Source of the DNA: Notolepis coatsorum | Taxonomy: Eukaryota > Chordata > Actinopteri > Aulopiformes > Paralepididae | Direction of reading: 5' to 3' | Assembly (NCBI GenBank): GCA_963971535.1 | Contig: OZ020601.1 | Location: 17,059,237 to 17,123,236 of the forward strand | Length of the DNA: 64,000 nucleotides | Shown here: positions 37,143 through 51,129 of the stretch, piece by piece | Numbering within the stretch: the first letter of the stretch is position 1 | Layout of the letters: each line of letters begins with the position of its first letter | The notes under the pieces: generated by a model | Databases searched by the model: none | The model's input: only the letters and a program-made list of their open reading frames with translations | Told to the model about the DNA's origin: nothing | Program-made: the position numbers and the translations under genes

Positions 37143-39321
37143 GGTACGCCAGCGTCGGACAGTGTGAGAGAGAACGCTGCAGTCGGAAAGTAGGAAGGAA
37201 GAAATTTAAATCAATCAATTAATCTATCAATCAATCCGCGATTTTTCTTTTGTTCTAGATTGAGTCAAGACCCATCAATTACATCATCCAACATTGTTTA
37301 AAATACTAACACATTCCCCTTGACAGAATCGCTTCATATTTAGTCGTTATGGTGCTTTCAACATAACCATTTGTTGTTCGCGATCCTGTTTTCTCCCGGA
37401 GTGAGCCGGGGAGGGTTATGTGATTTGGTTGTGGGCGGGTCCTGAGCCCAGGACCGTGGATTGTTGTCAATAAAGACGTGTGAATGGCCAATCAGAATCG
37501 AGAAATTTGCATGCCGTTGTATAAATGAAGATAATGTTACAGATGTATTAGGTTGGTAGACAGTTTTACTTTAGAAAATTAAGCGCTTTCAGCTATGATG
37601 CTTCATGGAGGTGGGACTGGCTTGGGAGTGGGGTTATATCTTTTAGCTCTTACATTGGTTGTCTGGTAAATTACAATCACTACAACTGTAATGGAAACAT
37701 TTTAGAATGATGAATATATTTGTCAGATTTAAACATTGAAATCATTGACTTTGTTATTGTTAGCATTCTTACCAATATGATCCATCAATGAACACCATTT
37801 AATTTCTTGCGCCTGTTGTTTTGACTGCTGTTTGATTGGTTACACCTCTTGAATGATTAAGATCAGCAATTCTTTCTCAAACAGCAAGGCTGTTTTTTAA
37901 CAACAATGCTATGCTGTATTCAGTAGTGTAATAGTATTCTATGAAGTTGTGTTGTATCTTCCTCTGATCGATATGTGCGTTATAATCATGAACAGAAACA
38001 GCCGTAAGTGAAGATGATGTTCCTGTGTACAGCTCCCTGTCCTAACTGATTGAGTGGTCAAGACTATACTTTCAGGGATCATTTCTATAGTTTCTGACTT
38101 GTGAAATGTGTTTCTAAGGTGTTTGGTTTTGCTAACCACGATGAAGAGATGCGATATTTCCTTCTGAGCGTGAAGAGGGCAGTGGGAAATGATTAAGTTC
38201 ATATACTCACTGTCATTGATGATCGTTCTTTGCTTCCTAGTGCTTCATTGAGGGAGGAAATATGTTCAGAGTGGCTATGTTTAACTTGTGAAATGAAAAT
38301 ATGTTTGATGATGCATATGAAGATAATGTTACAGATGTATTAGGTTGGTAGACAGTTTTACTTTAGAAAATTAAGCGCTTTCAGCTATGATGCTTCATGG
38401 AGGTGGGACTGGCTTGGGAGTGGGGTTATATCTTTTAGCTCTTACATTGGTTGTCTGGTAAATTACAATCACTACAACTGTAATGGAAACATTTTAGAAT
38501 GATGAATATATTTTTCAGATTTAAACATTGAAATCATTGACTTTGTTATTGTTAGCATTCTTACCAATATGATCCATCAATGAACACCATTTAATTTCTC
38601 GCGCCTGTTGTTTTGACTGCTGTTTGATTGGTTACACCTCTTGAATGATTAAGATCAGCAATTCTTTCTCAAACAGCAAGGCTGTTTTTTAACAACAATG
38701 ATATGCTGTATTCAGTAGTGTAATAGTATTCTATGAAGTTGTGTTGTATCTTCCTCTGATCGATATGTGCGTTATAATCATGAACAGAAACAGCCATAAG
38801 TGAAAATGATGTTCCTGTGTACAGCTCCCTGTCCTAACTGATTGAGTGGTCAAGACTATACTTTCAGGGATCATTTCTATAGTTTCTGACTTGTGAAATG
38901 TGTTTCTAAGGTGTTTGGTTTTGCTAACCACGATGAAGAGATGCGATATTTCCTTCTGAGCGTGAAGAGGGCAGTGGGAAATGATTCAGTTCATATACTC
39001 TCTGTCATTGATGATCGTTCTTTGCTTCCTAGTGCTTCATTGAGGGAGGAAATATGTTCAGAGTGGCTATGTGTAACTTGTGAAATGAAAATATGTTTGA
39101 TGATGCATATGAAGATAATGTTACAGATGTATTAGGTTGGTAGACAGTTTTACTTTAGAAAATTAAGCGCTTTCAGCTATGATGCTTCATGGAGGTGGGA
39201 CTGGCTTGGGAGTGGGGTTATATCTTTTAGCTCTTACATTGGTTGTCTGGTAAATTACAATCACTACAACTGTAATGGAAACATTTTAGAATGATGAATA
39301 TATTTGTCAGATTTAAACATT

Positions 39322-42300
39322 GAAATCATTGACTTTGTTATTGTTAGCATTCTTACCAATATGATCCATCAATGAACACCATTTAATTTCTCGCGCCTGT
39401 TGTTTTGACTGCTGTTTGATTGGTTACACCTCTTGAATGATTAAGATCAGCAATTCTTTCTCAAACAGCAAGGCTGTTTTTTAACAACAATGCTATGCTG
39501 TATTCAGTAGTGTAATAGTATTCTATGAAGTTGTGTTGTATCTTCCTCTGATCGATATGTGCGTTATAATCATGAACAGAAACAGCCGTAAGTGAAGATG
39601 ATGTTCCTGTGTACAGCTCCCTGTCCTAACTGATTGAGTGGTCAAGACTATACTTTCAGGGATCATTTCTATAGTTTCTGACTTGTGAAATGTGTTTCTA
39701 AGGTGTTTGGTTTTGCTAACCACGATGAAGAGATGCGATATTTCATTCTGAGCGTGAAGAGGGCAGTGGGAAATGATTAAGTTCATATACTCACTGTCAT
39801 TGATGATCGTTCTTTGCTTCCTAGTGCTTCATTGAGGGAGGAAATATGTTCAGAGTGGCTATGTTTAACTTGTGAAATGAAAATATGTTTGATGATGCAT
39901 ATGAAGATAATGTTACAGATGTATTAGGTTGGTAGACAGTTTTACTTTAGAAAATTAAGCGCTTTCAGCTATGATGCTTCATGGAGGTGGGACTGGCTTG
40001 GGAGTGGGGTTATATCTTTTAGCTCTTACATTGGTTGTCTGGTAAATTACAATCACTACAACTGTAATGGAAACATTTTAGAATGATGATTATATTTGTC
40101 AGATTTAAACATTGAAATCATTGACTTTGTTATTGTTAGCATTCTTACCAATATGATCCATCAATGAACACCATTTAATTTCTCGCGCCTGTTGTTTTGA
40201 CTGCTGTTTGATTGGTTACACCTCTTGAATGATTAAGATCAGCAATTCTTTCTCAAACAGCAAGGCTGTTTTTTAACAACAATGCTATGCTGTATTCAGT
40301 AGTGTAATAGTATTCTATGAAGTTGTGTTGTATCTTCCTCTGATCGATATGTGCGTTATAATCATGAACAGAAACAGCCATAAGTGAAAATGATGTTCCT
40401 GTGTACAGCTCCCTGTCCTAACTGATTGAGTGGTCAAGACTATACTTTCAGGGATCATTTCTATAGTTTCTGACTTGTGAAATGTGTTTCTAAGGTGTTT
40501 GGTTTTGCTAACCACGATGAAGAGATGCAATATTTCCTTCTGAGCGTGAAGAGGGCAGTGGGAAATGATTCAGTTCATATACTCTCTGTCATTGATGATC
40601 GTTCTTTGCTTCATTGAGGGAGGAAATATGTTCAGAGTGGCTATGTGTAACTTGTGAAATGAAAATATGTTTGATGATGCATATGAAGATAATGTTACAG
40701 ATGTATTAGGTTGGTAGACAGTTTTACTTTAGAAAATTAAGCGCTTTCAGCTATGATGCTTCATGGAGGTGGGACTGGCTTGGGAGTGGGGTTATATCTT
40801 TTAGCTCTTACATTGGTTGTCTGGTAAATTACAATCACTACAACTGTAATGGAAACATTTTAGAATGATGAATATATTTTTCAGATTTAAACATTGAAAT
40901 CATTGACTTTGTTATTGTTAGCATTCTTACCAATATGATCCATCAATGAACACCATTTAATTTCTCGCGCCTGTTGTTTTGACTGCTGTTTGATTGGTTA
41001 CACCTCTTGAATGATTAAGATCAGCAATTCTTTCTCAAACAGCAAGGCTGTTTTTTAACAACAATGCTATGCTGTATTCAGTAGTGTAATAGTATTCTAT
41101 GAAGTTGTGTTGTATCTTCCTCTGATCGATATGTGCGTTATAATCATGAACAGAAACAGCCATAAGTGAAAATGATGTTCCTGTGTACAGCTCCCTGTCC
41201 TAACTGATTGAGTGGTCAAGACTATACTTTCAGGGATCATTTCTATAGTTTCTGACTTGTGAAATGTGTTTCTAAGGTGTTTGGTTTTGCTAACCACGAT
41301 GAAGAGATGCGATATTTCCTTCTGAGCGTGAAGAGGGCAGTGGGAAATGATTCAGTTCATATACTCTGTCATTGATGATCGTTCTTTGCTTCCTAGTGCT
41401 TCATTGAGGGAGGAAATATGTTCAGAGTGGCTATGTGTAACTTGTGAAATGAAAATATGTTTGATGATGCATATGAAGATAATGTTACAGATGTATTAGG
41501 TTGGTAGACAGTTTTACTTTAGAAAATTAAGCGCTTTCAGCTATGATGCTTCATGGAGGTGGGACTGGCTTGGGAGTGGGGTTATATCTTTTAGCTCTTA
41601 CATTGGTTGTCTGGTAAATTACAATCACTACAACTGTAATGGAAACATTTTAGAATGATGAATATATTTTTCAGATTTAAACATTGACATCATTGACTTT
41701 GTTATTGTTAGCATTCTTACCAATATGATCCATCAATGAACACCATTTAATTTCTCGCGCCTGTTGTTTTGACTGCTGTTTGATTGGTTACACCTCTTGA
41801 ATGATTAAGATCAGCAATTCTTTCTCAAACAGCAAGGCTGTTTTTTAACAACAATGCTATGCTGTATTCAGTAGTGTAATAGTATTCTATGAAGTTGTGT
41901 TGTATCTTCCTCTGATCGATATGTGCGTTATAGGCATGAACAGAAACAGCCATAAGTGAAAATGATGTTCCTGTGTACAGCTCCCTGTCCTAACTGATTG
42001 TGTGGTCAAGACTATACTTTCAGGGATCATTTCTATAGTTTCTGACTTGTGAAATGTGTTTCTAAGGTGTTTGGTTTTGCTAACCACGATGAAGAGATGC
42101 GATATTTCCTTCTGAGCGTGAAGAGGGCAGTGGGAAATGATTCAGTTCATATACTCTCTGTCATTGATGATCGTTCTTTGCTTCCTAGTGCTTCATTGAG
42201 GGAGGAAATATGTTCAGAGTGGCTATGTGTAACTTGTGAAACGAAAATATGTTTGATGATGCATATGAAGATAATGTTACAGATGTATTAGGTTGGTAGA

Positions 42301-42477
42301 CAGTTTTACTTTAGAAAATTAAGCGCTTTCAGCTATGATGCTTCATGGAGGTGGGACTGGCTTGGGAGTGGGGTTATATCTTTTAGCTCTTACATTGGTT
42401 GTCTGGTAAATTACAATCACTACAACTGTAATGGAAACATTTTAGAATGATGAATATATTTGTCAGATTTAAACATT
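39322..42477. repeat. Four-monomer higher-order repeat, copy 1
   Basis: Order of types: gattaag (39322), gatgcaat (40114), ctctgtc with ccataag (40896), and the ataggcatg monomer with attgacatc and gattgtgtgg (41686). The same four types recur in order at 51130 and 54276. Confidence 0.85.
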
Positions 42478-43259
42478 GAAATCATTGACTTTGTTATTGT
42501 TAGCATTCTTACCAATATGATCCATCAATGAACACCATTTAATTTCTCGCGCCTGTTGTTTTGACTGCTGTTTGATTGGTTACACCTCTTGAATGATTAA
42601 GATCAGCAATTCTTTCTCAAACAGCAAGGCTGTTTTTTAACAACAATGCTATGCTGTATTCAGTAGTGTAATAGTATTCTATGAAGTTGTGTTGTATCTT
42701 CCTCTGATCGATATGTGCGTTATAATCATGAACAGAAACAGCCATAAGTGAAGATGATGTTCCTGTGTACAGCTCCCTGTCCTAACTGATTGAGTGGTCA
42801 AGACTATACTTTCAGGGATCATTTCTATAGTTTCTGACTTGTGAAATGTGTTTCTAAGGTGTTTGGTTTTGCTAACCACGATGAAGAGATGAGATATTTC
42901 CTTCTGAGCGTGAAGAGGGCAGTGGGAAATGATTCAGTTCATATACTCTCTGTCATTGATGATCGTTCTTTGCTTCATTGAGGGAGGAAATATGTTCAGA
43001 GTGGCTATGTGTAACTTGTCAAATGAAAATATGTTTGATGATGCATATGAAGATAATGTTACAGATGTATTAGGTTGGTAGACAGTTTTACTTTAGAAAA
43101 TTAAGCGCTTTCAGCTATGATGCTTCATGGAGGTGGGACTGGCTTGGGAGTGGGGTTATATCTTTTAGCTCTTACATTGGTTGTCTGGTAAATTACAATC
43201 ACTACAACTGTAATGGAAACATTTTAGAATGATGAATATATTTGTCAGATTTAAACATT

Positions 43260-45615
43260 GAAATCATTGACTTTGTTATTGTTAGCATTCTTACCAATAT
43301 GATCCATCAATGAACACCATTTAATTTCTCGCGCCTGTTGTTTTGACTGCTGTTTGATTGGTTACACCTCTTGAATGATTAAGATCAGCAATTCTTTCTC
43401 AAACAGCAAGGCTGTTTTTTAACAACAATGCTATGCTGTATTCAGTAGTGTAATAGTATTCTATGAAGTTGTGTTGTATCTTCCTCTGATCGATATGTGC
43501 GTTATAATCATGAACAGAAACAGCCGTAAGTGAAGATGATGTTCCTGTGTACAGCTCCCTGTCCTAACTGATTGAGTGGTCAAGACTATACTTTCAGGGA
43601 TCATTTCTATAGTTTCTGACTTGTGAAATGTGTTTCTAAGGTGTTTGGTTTTGCTAACCACGATGAAGAGATGCGATATTTCCTTCAGAGCGTGAAGAGG
43701 GCAGTGGGAAATGATTAAGTTCATATACTCACTGTCATTGATGATCGTTCTTTGCTTCCTAGTGCTTCATTGAGGGAGGAAATATGTTCAGAGTGGCTAT
43801 GTTTAACTTGTGAAATGAAAATATGTTTGATGATGCATATGAAGATAATGTTACAGATGTATTAGGTTGGTAGACAGTTTTACTTTAGAAAATTAAGCGC
43901 TTTCAGCTATGATGCTTCATGGAGGTGGGACTGGCTTGGGAGTGGGGTTATATCTTTTAGCTCTTACATTGGTTGTCTGGTAAATTACAATCACTACAAC
44001 TGTAATGGAAACATTTTAGAATGATGAATATATTTTTCAGATTTAAACATTGAAATCATTGACTTTGTTATTGTTAGCATTCTTACCAATATGATCCATC
44101 AATGAACACCATTTAATTTCTCGCGCCTGTTGTTTTGACTGCTGTTTGATTGGTTACACCTCTTGAATGATTAAGATCAGCAATTCTTTCTCAAACAGCA
44201 AGGCTGTTTTTTAACAACAATGCTATGCTGTATTCAGTAGTGTAATAGTATTCTATGAAGTTGTGTTGTATCTTCCTCTGATCGATATGTGCGTTATAAT
44301 CATGAACAGAAACAGCCGTAAGTGAAGATGATGTTCCTGTGTACAGCTCCCTGTCCTAACTGATTGAGTGGTCAAGACTATACTTTCAGGGATCATTTCT
44401 ATAGTTTCTGACTTGTGAAATGTGTTTCTAAGGTGTTTGGTTTTGCTAACCACGATGAAGAGATGAGATATTTCCTTCTGAGCGTGAAGAGGGCAGTGGG
44501 AAATGATTCAGTTCATATACTCTCTGTCATTGATGATCGTTCTTTGCTTCATTGAGGGAGGAAATATGTTCAGAGTGGCTATGTGTAACTTGTGAAATGA
44601 AAATATGTTTGATGATGCATATGAAGATAATGTTACAGATGTATTAGGTTGGTAGACAGTTTTACTTTAGAAAATTAAGCGCTTTCAGCTATGATGCTTC
44701 ATGGAGGTGGGACTGGCTTGGGAGTGGGGTTATATCTTTTAGCTCTTACATTGGTTGTCTGGTAAATTACAATCACTACAACTGTAATGGAAACATTTTA
44801 GAATGATGAATATATTTTTCAGATTTAAACATTGAAATCATTGACTTTGTTATTGTTAGCATTCTTACCAATATGATCCATCAATGAACACCATTTAATT
44901 TCTTGCGCCTGTTGTTTTGACTGCTGTTTGATTGGTTACACCTCTTGAATGATTAAGATCAGCAATTCTTTCTCAAACAGCAAGGCTGTTTTTTAACAAC
45001 AATGCTATGCTGTATTCAGTAGTGTAATAGTATTCTATGAAGTTGTGTTGTATCTTCCTCTGATCGATATGTGCGTTATAATCATGAACAGAAACAGCCG
45101 TAAGTGAAGATGATGTTCCTGTGTACAGCTCCCTGTCCTAACTGATTGAGTGGTCAAGACTATACTTTCAGGGATCATTTCTATAGTTTCTGACTTGTGA
45201 AATGTGTTTCTAAGGTGTTTGGTTTTGCTAACCACGATGAAGAGATGAGATATTTCCTTCTGAGCGTGAAGAGGGCAGTGGGAAATGATTCAGTTCATAT
45301 ACTCTCTGTCATTGATGATCGTTCTTTGCTTCATTGAGGGAGGAAATATGTTCAGAGTGGCTATGTGTAACTTGTCAAATGAAAATATGTTTGATGATGC
45401 ATTTGAAGATAATGTTACAGATGTATTAGGTTGGTAGACAGTTTTACTTTAGAAAATTAAGCGCTTTCAGCTATGATGCTTCATGGAGGTGGGACTGGCT
45501 TGGGAGTGGGGTTATATCTTTTAGCTCTTACATTGGTTGTCTGGTAAATTACAATCACTACAACTGTAATGGAAACATTTTAGAATGATGAATATATTTG
45601 TCAGATTTAAACATT
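43260..45615. repeat. Three-monomer higher-order repeat, copy 1
   Basis: Order: gattaag monomer, gagatgagat monomer with the 10-bp deletion, then a tcttgcgcc monomer with ttgtcaaatg and catttgaag. Length 2356 bp, repeated exactly in spacing by the next block. A private cttcagagc change is visible near 43683. Confidence 0.85.
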
Positions 45616-47971
45616 GAAATCATTGACTTTGTTATTGTTAGCATTCTTACCAATATGATCCATCAATGAACACCATTTAATTTCTCGCGCCTGTTGTTTT
45701 GACTGCTGTTTGATTGGTTACACCTCTTGAATGATTAAGATCAGCAATTCTTTCTCAAACAGCAAGGCTGTTTTTTAACAACAATGCTATGCTGTATTCA
45801 GTAGTGTAATAGTATTCTATGAAGTTGTGTTGTATCTTCCTCTGATCGATATGTGCATTATAATCATGAACAGAAACAGCCGTAAGTGAAGATGATGTTC
45901 CTGTGTACAGCTCCCTGTCCTAACTGATTGAGTGGTCAAGACTATACTTTCAGGGATCATTTCTATAGTTTCTGACTTGTGAAATGTGTTTCTAAGGTGT
46001 TTGGTTTTGCTAACCACGATGAAGAGATGCGATATTTCCTTCTGAGCGTGAAGAGGGCAGTGGGAAATGATTAAGTTCATATACTCACTGTCATTGATGA
46101 TCGTTCTTTGCTTCCTAGTGCTTCATTGAGGGAGGAAATATGTTCACAGTGGCTATGTTTAACTTGTGAAATGAAAATATGTTTGATGATGCATATGAAG
46201 ATAATGTTACAGATGTATTAGGTTGGTAGACAGTTTTACTTTAGAAAATTAAGCGCTTTCAGCTATGATGCTTCATGGAGGTGGGACTGGCTTGGGAGTG
46301 GGGTTATATCTTTTAGCTCTTACATTGGTTGTCTGGTAAATTACAATCACTACAACTGTAATGGAAACATTTTAGAATGATGAATATATTTTTCAGATTT
46401 AAACATTGAAATCATTGACTTTGTTATTGTTAGCATTCTTACCAATATGATCCATCAATGAACACCATTTAATTTCTCGCGCCTGTTGTTTTGACTGCTG
46501 TTTGATTGGTTACACCTCTTGAATGATTAAGATCAGCAATTCTTTCTCAAACAGCAAGGCTGTTTTTTAACAACAATGCTATGCTGTATTCAGTAGTGTA
46601 ATAGTATTCTATGAAGTTGTGTTGTATCTTCCTCTGATCGATATGTGCGTTATAATCATGAACAGAAACAGCCGTAAGTGAAGATGATGTTCCTGTGTAC
46701 AGCTCCCTGTCCTAACTGATTGAGTGGTCAAGACTATACTTTCAGGGATCATTTCTATAGTTTCTGACTTGTGAAATGTGTTTCTAAGGTGTTTGGTTTT
46801 GCTAACCACGATGAAGAGATGAGATATTTCCTTCTGAGCGTGAAGAGGGCAGTGGGAAATGATTCAGTTCATATACTCTCTGTCATTGATGATCGTTCTT
46901 TGCTTCATTGAGGGAGGAAATATGTTCAGAGTGGCTATGTGTAACTTGTGAAATGAAAATATGTTTGATGATGCATATGAAGATAATGTTACAGATGTAT
47001 TAGGTTGGTAGACAGTTTTACTTTAGAAAATTAAGCGCTTTCAGCTATGATGCTTCATGGAGGTGGGACTGGCTTGGGAGTGGGGTTATATCTTTTAGCT
47101 CTTACATTGGTTGTCTGGTAAATTACAATCACTACAACTGTAATGGAAACATTTTAGAATGATGAATATATTTTTCAGATTTAAACATTGAAATCATTGA
47201 CTTTGTTATTGTTAGCATTCTTACCAATATGATCCATCAATGAACACCATTTAATTTCTTGCGCCTGTTGTTTTGACTGCTGTTTGATTGGTTACACCTC
47301 TTGAATGATTAAGATCAGCAATTCTTTCTCAAACAGCAAGGCTGTTTTTTAACAACAATGCTATGCTGTATTCAGTAGTGTAATAGTATTCTATGAAGTT
47401 GTGTTGTATCTTCCTCTGATCGATATGTGCGTTATAATCATGAACAGAAACAGCCGTAAGTGAAGATGATGTTCCTGTGTACAGCTCCCTGTCCTAACTG
47501 ATTGAGTGGTCAAGACTATACTTTCAGGGATCATTTCTATAGTTTCTGACTTGTGAAATGTGTTTCTAAGGTGTTTGGTTTTGCTAACCACGATGAAGAG
47601 ATGAGATATTTCCTTCTGAGCGTGAAGAGGGCAGTGGGAAATGATTCAGTTCATATACTCTCTGTCATTGATGATCGTTCTTTGCTTCATTGAGGGAGGA
47701 AATATGTTCAGAGTGGCTATGTGTAACTTGTCAAATGAAAATATGTTTGATGATGCATTTGAAGATAATGTTACAGATGTATTAGGTTGGTAGACAGTTT
47801 TACTTTAGAAAATTAAGCGCTTTCAGCTATGATGCTTCATGGAGGTGGGACTGGCTTGGGAGTGGGGTTATATCTTTTAGCTCTTACATTGGTTGTCTGG
47901 TAAATTACAATCACTACAACTGTAATGGAAACATTTTAGAATGATGAATATATTTGTCAGATTTAAACATT
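45616..47971. repeat. Three-monomer higher-order repeat, copy 2
   Basis: Same three monomer types and the same 2356-bp length as 43260-45615. Its first monomer has gtgcattat in place of gtgcgttat, a change shared with the following copy. Confidence 0.87.
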
Positions 47972-50337
47972 GAAATCATTGACTTTGTTATTGTTAGCAT
48001 TCTTACCAATATGATCCATCAATGAACACCATTTAATTTCTCGCGCCTGTTGTTTTGACTGCTGTTTGATTGGTTACACCTCTTGAATGATTAAGATCAG
48101 CAATTCTTTCTCAAACAGCAAGGCTGTTTTTTAACAACAATGCTATGCTGTATTCAGTAGTGTAATAGTATTCTATGAAGTTGTGTTGTATCTTCCTCTG
48201 ATCGATATGTGCATTATAATCATGAACAGAAACAGCCGTAAGTGAAGATGATGTTCCTGTGTACAGCTCCCTGTCCTAACTGATTGAGTGGTCAAGACTA
48301 TACTTTCAGGGATCATTTCTATAGTTTCTGACTTGTGAAATGTGTTTCTAAGGTGTTTGGTTTTGCTAACCACGATGAAGAGATGCGATATTTCCTTCTG
48401 AGCGTGAAGAGGGCAGTGGGAAATGATTAAGTTCATATACTCACTGTCATTGATGATCGTTCTTTGCTTCCTAGTGCTTCATTGAGGGAGGAAATATGTT
48501 CAGAGTGGCTATGTTTAACTTGTGAAATGAAAATATGTTTGATGATGCATATGAAGATAATGTTACAGATGTATTAGGTTGGTAGACAGTTTTACTTTAG
48601 AAAATTAAGCGCTTTCAGCTATGATGCTTCATGGAGGTGGGACTGGCTTGGGAGTGGGGTTATATCTTTTAGCTCTTACATTGGTTGTCTGGTAAATTAC
48701 AATCACTACAACTGTAATGGAAACATTTTAGAATGATGAATATATTTTTCAGATTTAAACATTGAAATCATTGACTTTGTTATTGTTAGCATTCTTACCA
48801 ATATGATCCATCAATGAACACCATTTAATTTCTCGCGCCTGTTGTTTTGACTGCTGTTTGATTGGTTACACCTCTTGAATGATTAAGATCAGCAATTCTT
48901 TCTCAAACAGCAAGGCTGTTTTTTAACAACAATGCTATGCTGTATTCAGTAGTGTAATAGTATTCTATGAAGTTGTGTTGTATCTTCCTCTGATCGATAT
49001 GTGCGTTATAATCATGAACAGAAACAGCCGTAAGTGAAGATGATGTTCCTGTGTACAGCTCCCTGTCCTAACTGATTGAGTGGTCAAGACTATACTTTCA
49101 GGGATCATTTCTATAGTTTCTGACTTGTGAAATGTGTTTCTAAGGTGTTTGGTTTTGCTAACCACGATGAAGAGATGAGATATTTCCTTCTGAGCGTGAA
49201 GAGGGCAGTGGGAAATGATTCAGTTCATATACTCTCTGTCATTGATGATCGTTCTTTGCTTCATTGAGGGAGGAAATATGTTCAGAGTGGCTATGTGTAA
49301 CTTGTGAAATGAAAATATGTTTGATGATGCATATGAAGATAATGTTACAGATGTATTAGGTTGGTAGACAGTTTTACTTTAGAAAATTAAGCGCTTTCAG
49401 CTATGATGCTTCATGGAGGTGGGACTGGCTTGGGAGTGGGGTTATATCTTTTAGCTCTTACATTGGTTGTCTGGTAAATTACAATCACTACAACTGTAAT
49501 GGAAACATTTTAGAATGATGAATATATTTTTCAGATTTAAACATTGAAATCATTGACTTTGTTATTGTTAGCATTCTTACCAATATGATCCATCAATGAA
49601 CACCATTTAATTTCTTGCGCCTGTTGTTTTGACTGCTGTTTGATTGGTTACACCTCTTGAATGATTAAGATCAGCAATTCTTTCTCAAACAGCAAGGCTG
49701 TTTTTTAACAACAATGCTATGCTGTATTCAGTAGTGTAATAGTATTCTATGAAGTTGTGTTGTATCTTCCTCTGATCGATATGTGCGTTATAATCATGAA
49801 CAGAAACAGCCGTAAGTGAAGATGATGTTCCTGTGTACAGCTCCCTGTCCTAACTGATTGAGTGGTCAAGACTATACTTTCAGGGATCATTTCTATAGTT
49901 TCTGACTTGTGAAATGTGTTTCTAAGGTGTTTGGTTTTGCTAACCACGATGAAGAGATGAGATATTTCCTTCTGAGCGTGAAGAGGGCAGTGGGAAATGA
50001 TTCAGTTCATATACTCTCTGTCATTGATGATCGTTCTTTGCTTCCTAGTGCTTCATTGAGGGAGGAAATATGTTCAGAGTGGCTATGTGTAACTTGTGAA
50101 ATGAAAATATGTTTGATGATGCATATGAAGATAATGTTACAGATGTATTAGGTTGGTAGACAGTTTTACTTTAGAAAATTAAGCGCTTTCAGCTATGATG
50201 CTTCATGGAGGTGGGACTGGCTTGGGAGTGGGGTTATATCTTTTAGCTCTTACATTGGTTGTCTGGTAAATTACAATCACTACAACTGTAATGGAAACAT
50301 TTTAGAATGATGAATATATTTGTCAGATTTAAACATT
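47972..50337. repeat. Three-monomer higher-order repeat, copy 3
   Basis: Begins with the gtgcattat variant shared with 45616-47971. The third monomer (49546) keeps the 10 bp lost in the other two copies and lacks ttgtcaaatg, giving 2366 bp. This suggests replacement of the 3' part of that monomer. Confidence 0.82.
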
Positions 50338-51129
50338 GAAATCATTGACTTTGTTATTGTTAGCATTCTTACCAATATGATCCATCAATGAACACCATTT
50401 AATTTCTCGCGCCTGTTGTTTTGACTGCTGTTTGATTGGTTACACCTCTTGAATGATTAAGATCAGCAATTCTTTCTCAAACAGCAAGGCTGTTTTTTAA
50501 CAACAATGCTATGCTGTATTCAGTAGTGTAATAGTATTCTATGAAGTTGTGTTGTATCTTCCTCTGATCGATATGTGCGTTATAATCATGAACAGAAACA
50601 GCCGTAAGTGAAGATGATGTTCCTGTGTACAGCTCCCTGTCCTAACTGATTGAGTGGTCAAGACTATACTTTCAGGGATCATTTCTATAGTTTCTGACTT
50701 GTGAAATGTGTTTCTAAGGTGTTTGGTTTTGCTAACCACGATGAAGAGATGCGATATTTCCTTCTGAGCGTGAAGAGGGCAGTGGGAAATGATTAAGTTC
50801 ATATACTCACTGTCATTGATGATCGTTCTTTGCTTCCTAGTGCTTCATTGAGGGAGGAAATATGTTCAGAGTGGCTATGTTTAACTTGTGAAATGAAAAT
50901 ATGTTTGATGATGCATATGAAGATAATGTTACAGATGTATTAGGTTGGTAGACAGTTTTACTTTAGAAAATTAAGCGCTTTCAGCTATGATGCTTCGTGG
51001 AGGTGGGACTGGCTTGGGAGTGGGGTTATATCTTTTAGCTCTTACATTGGTTGTCTGGTAAATTACAATCACTACAACTGTAATGGAAACATTTTAGAAT
51101 GATGAATATATTTTTCAGATTTAAACATT

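Larger units (their letters stand above)
36382..37524. mobile_element. Unclassified hairpin-ended element, copy 3 (1143 bp)
   Basis: Same element, same junctions and orientation. It is four bases shorter than copy 1, all in the same TG run. It lies in the third copy of the three-monomer block (35013-38529), so it was copied from one of the other two. Confidence 0.8.
35013..38529. repeat. Third copy of the three-monomer insertion-bearing block
   Basis: The ccataag monomer, the insertion monomer and the gattaag monomer are repeated here, directly after the same three-monomer block at 31488-35012; the first copy is at 22563-26083. Landmark spacing is 3525 bp (31689 to 35214; 32479 to 36004). 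The other seven monomers of the 8.93-kb unit are absent, so this is a smaller, later or independent duplication. Confidence 0.9.
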
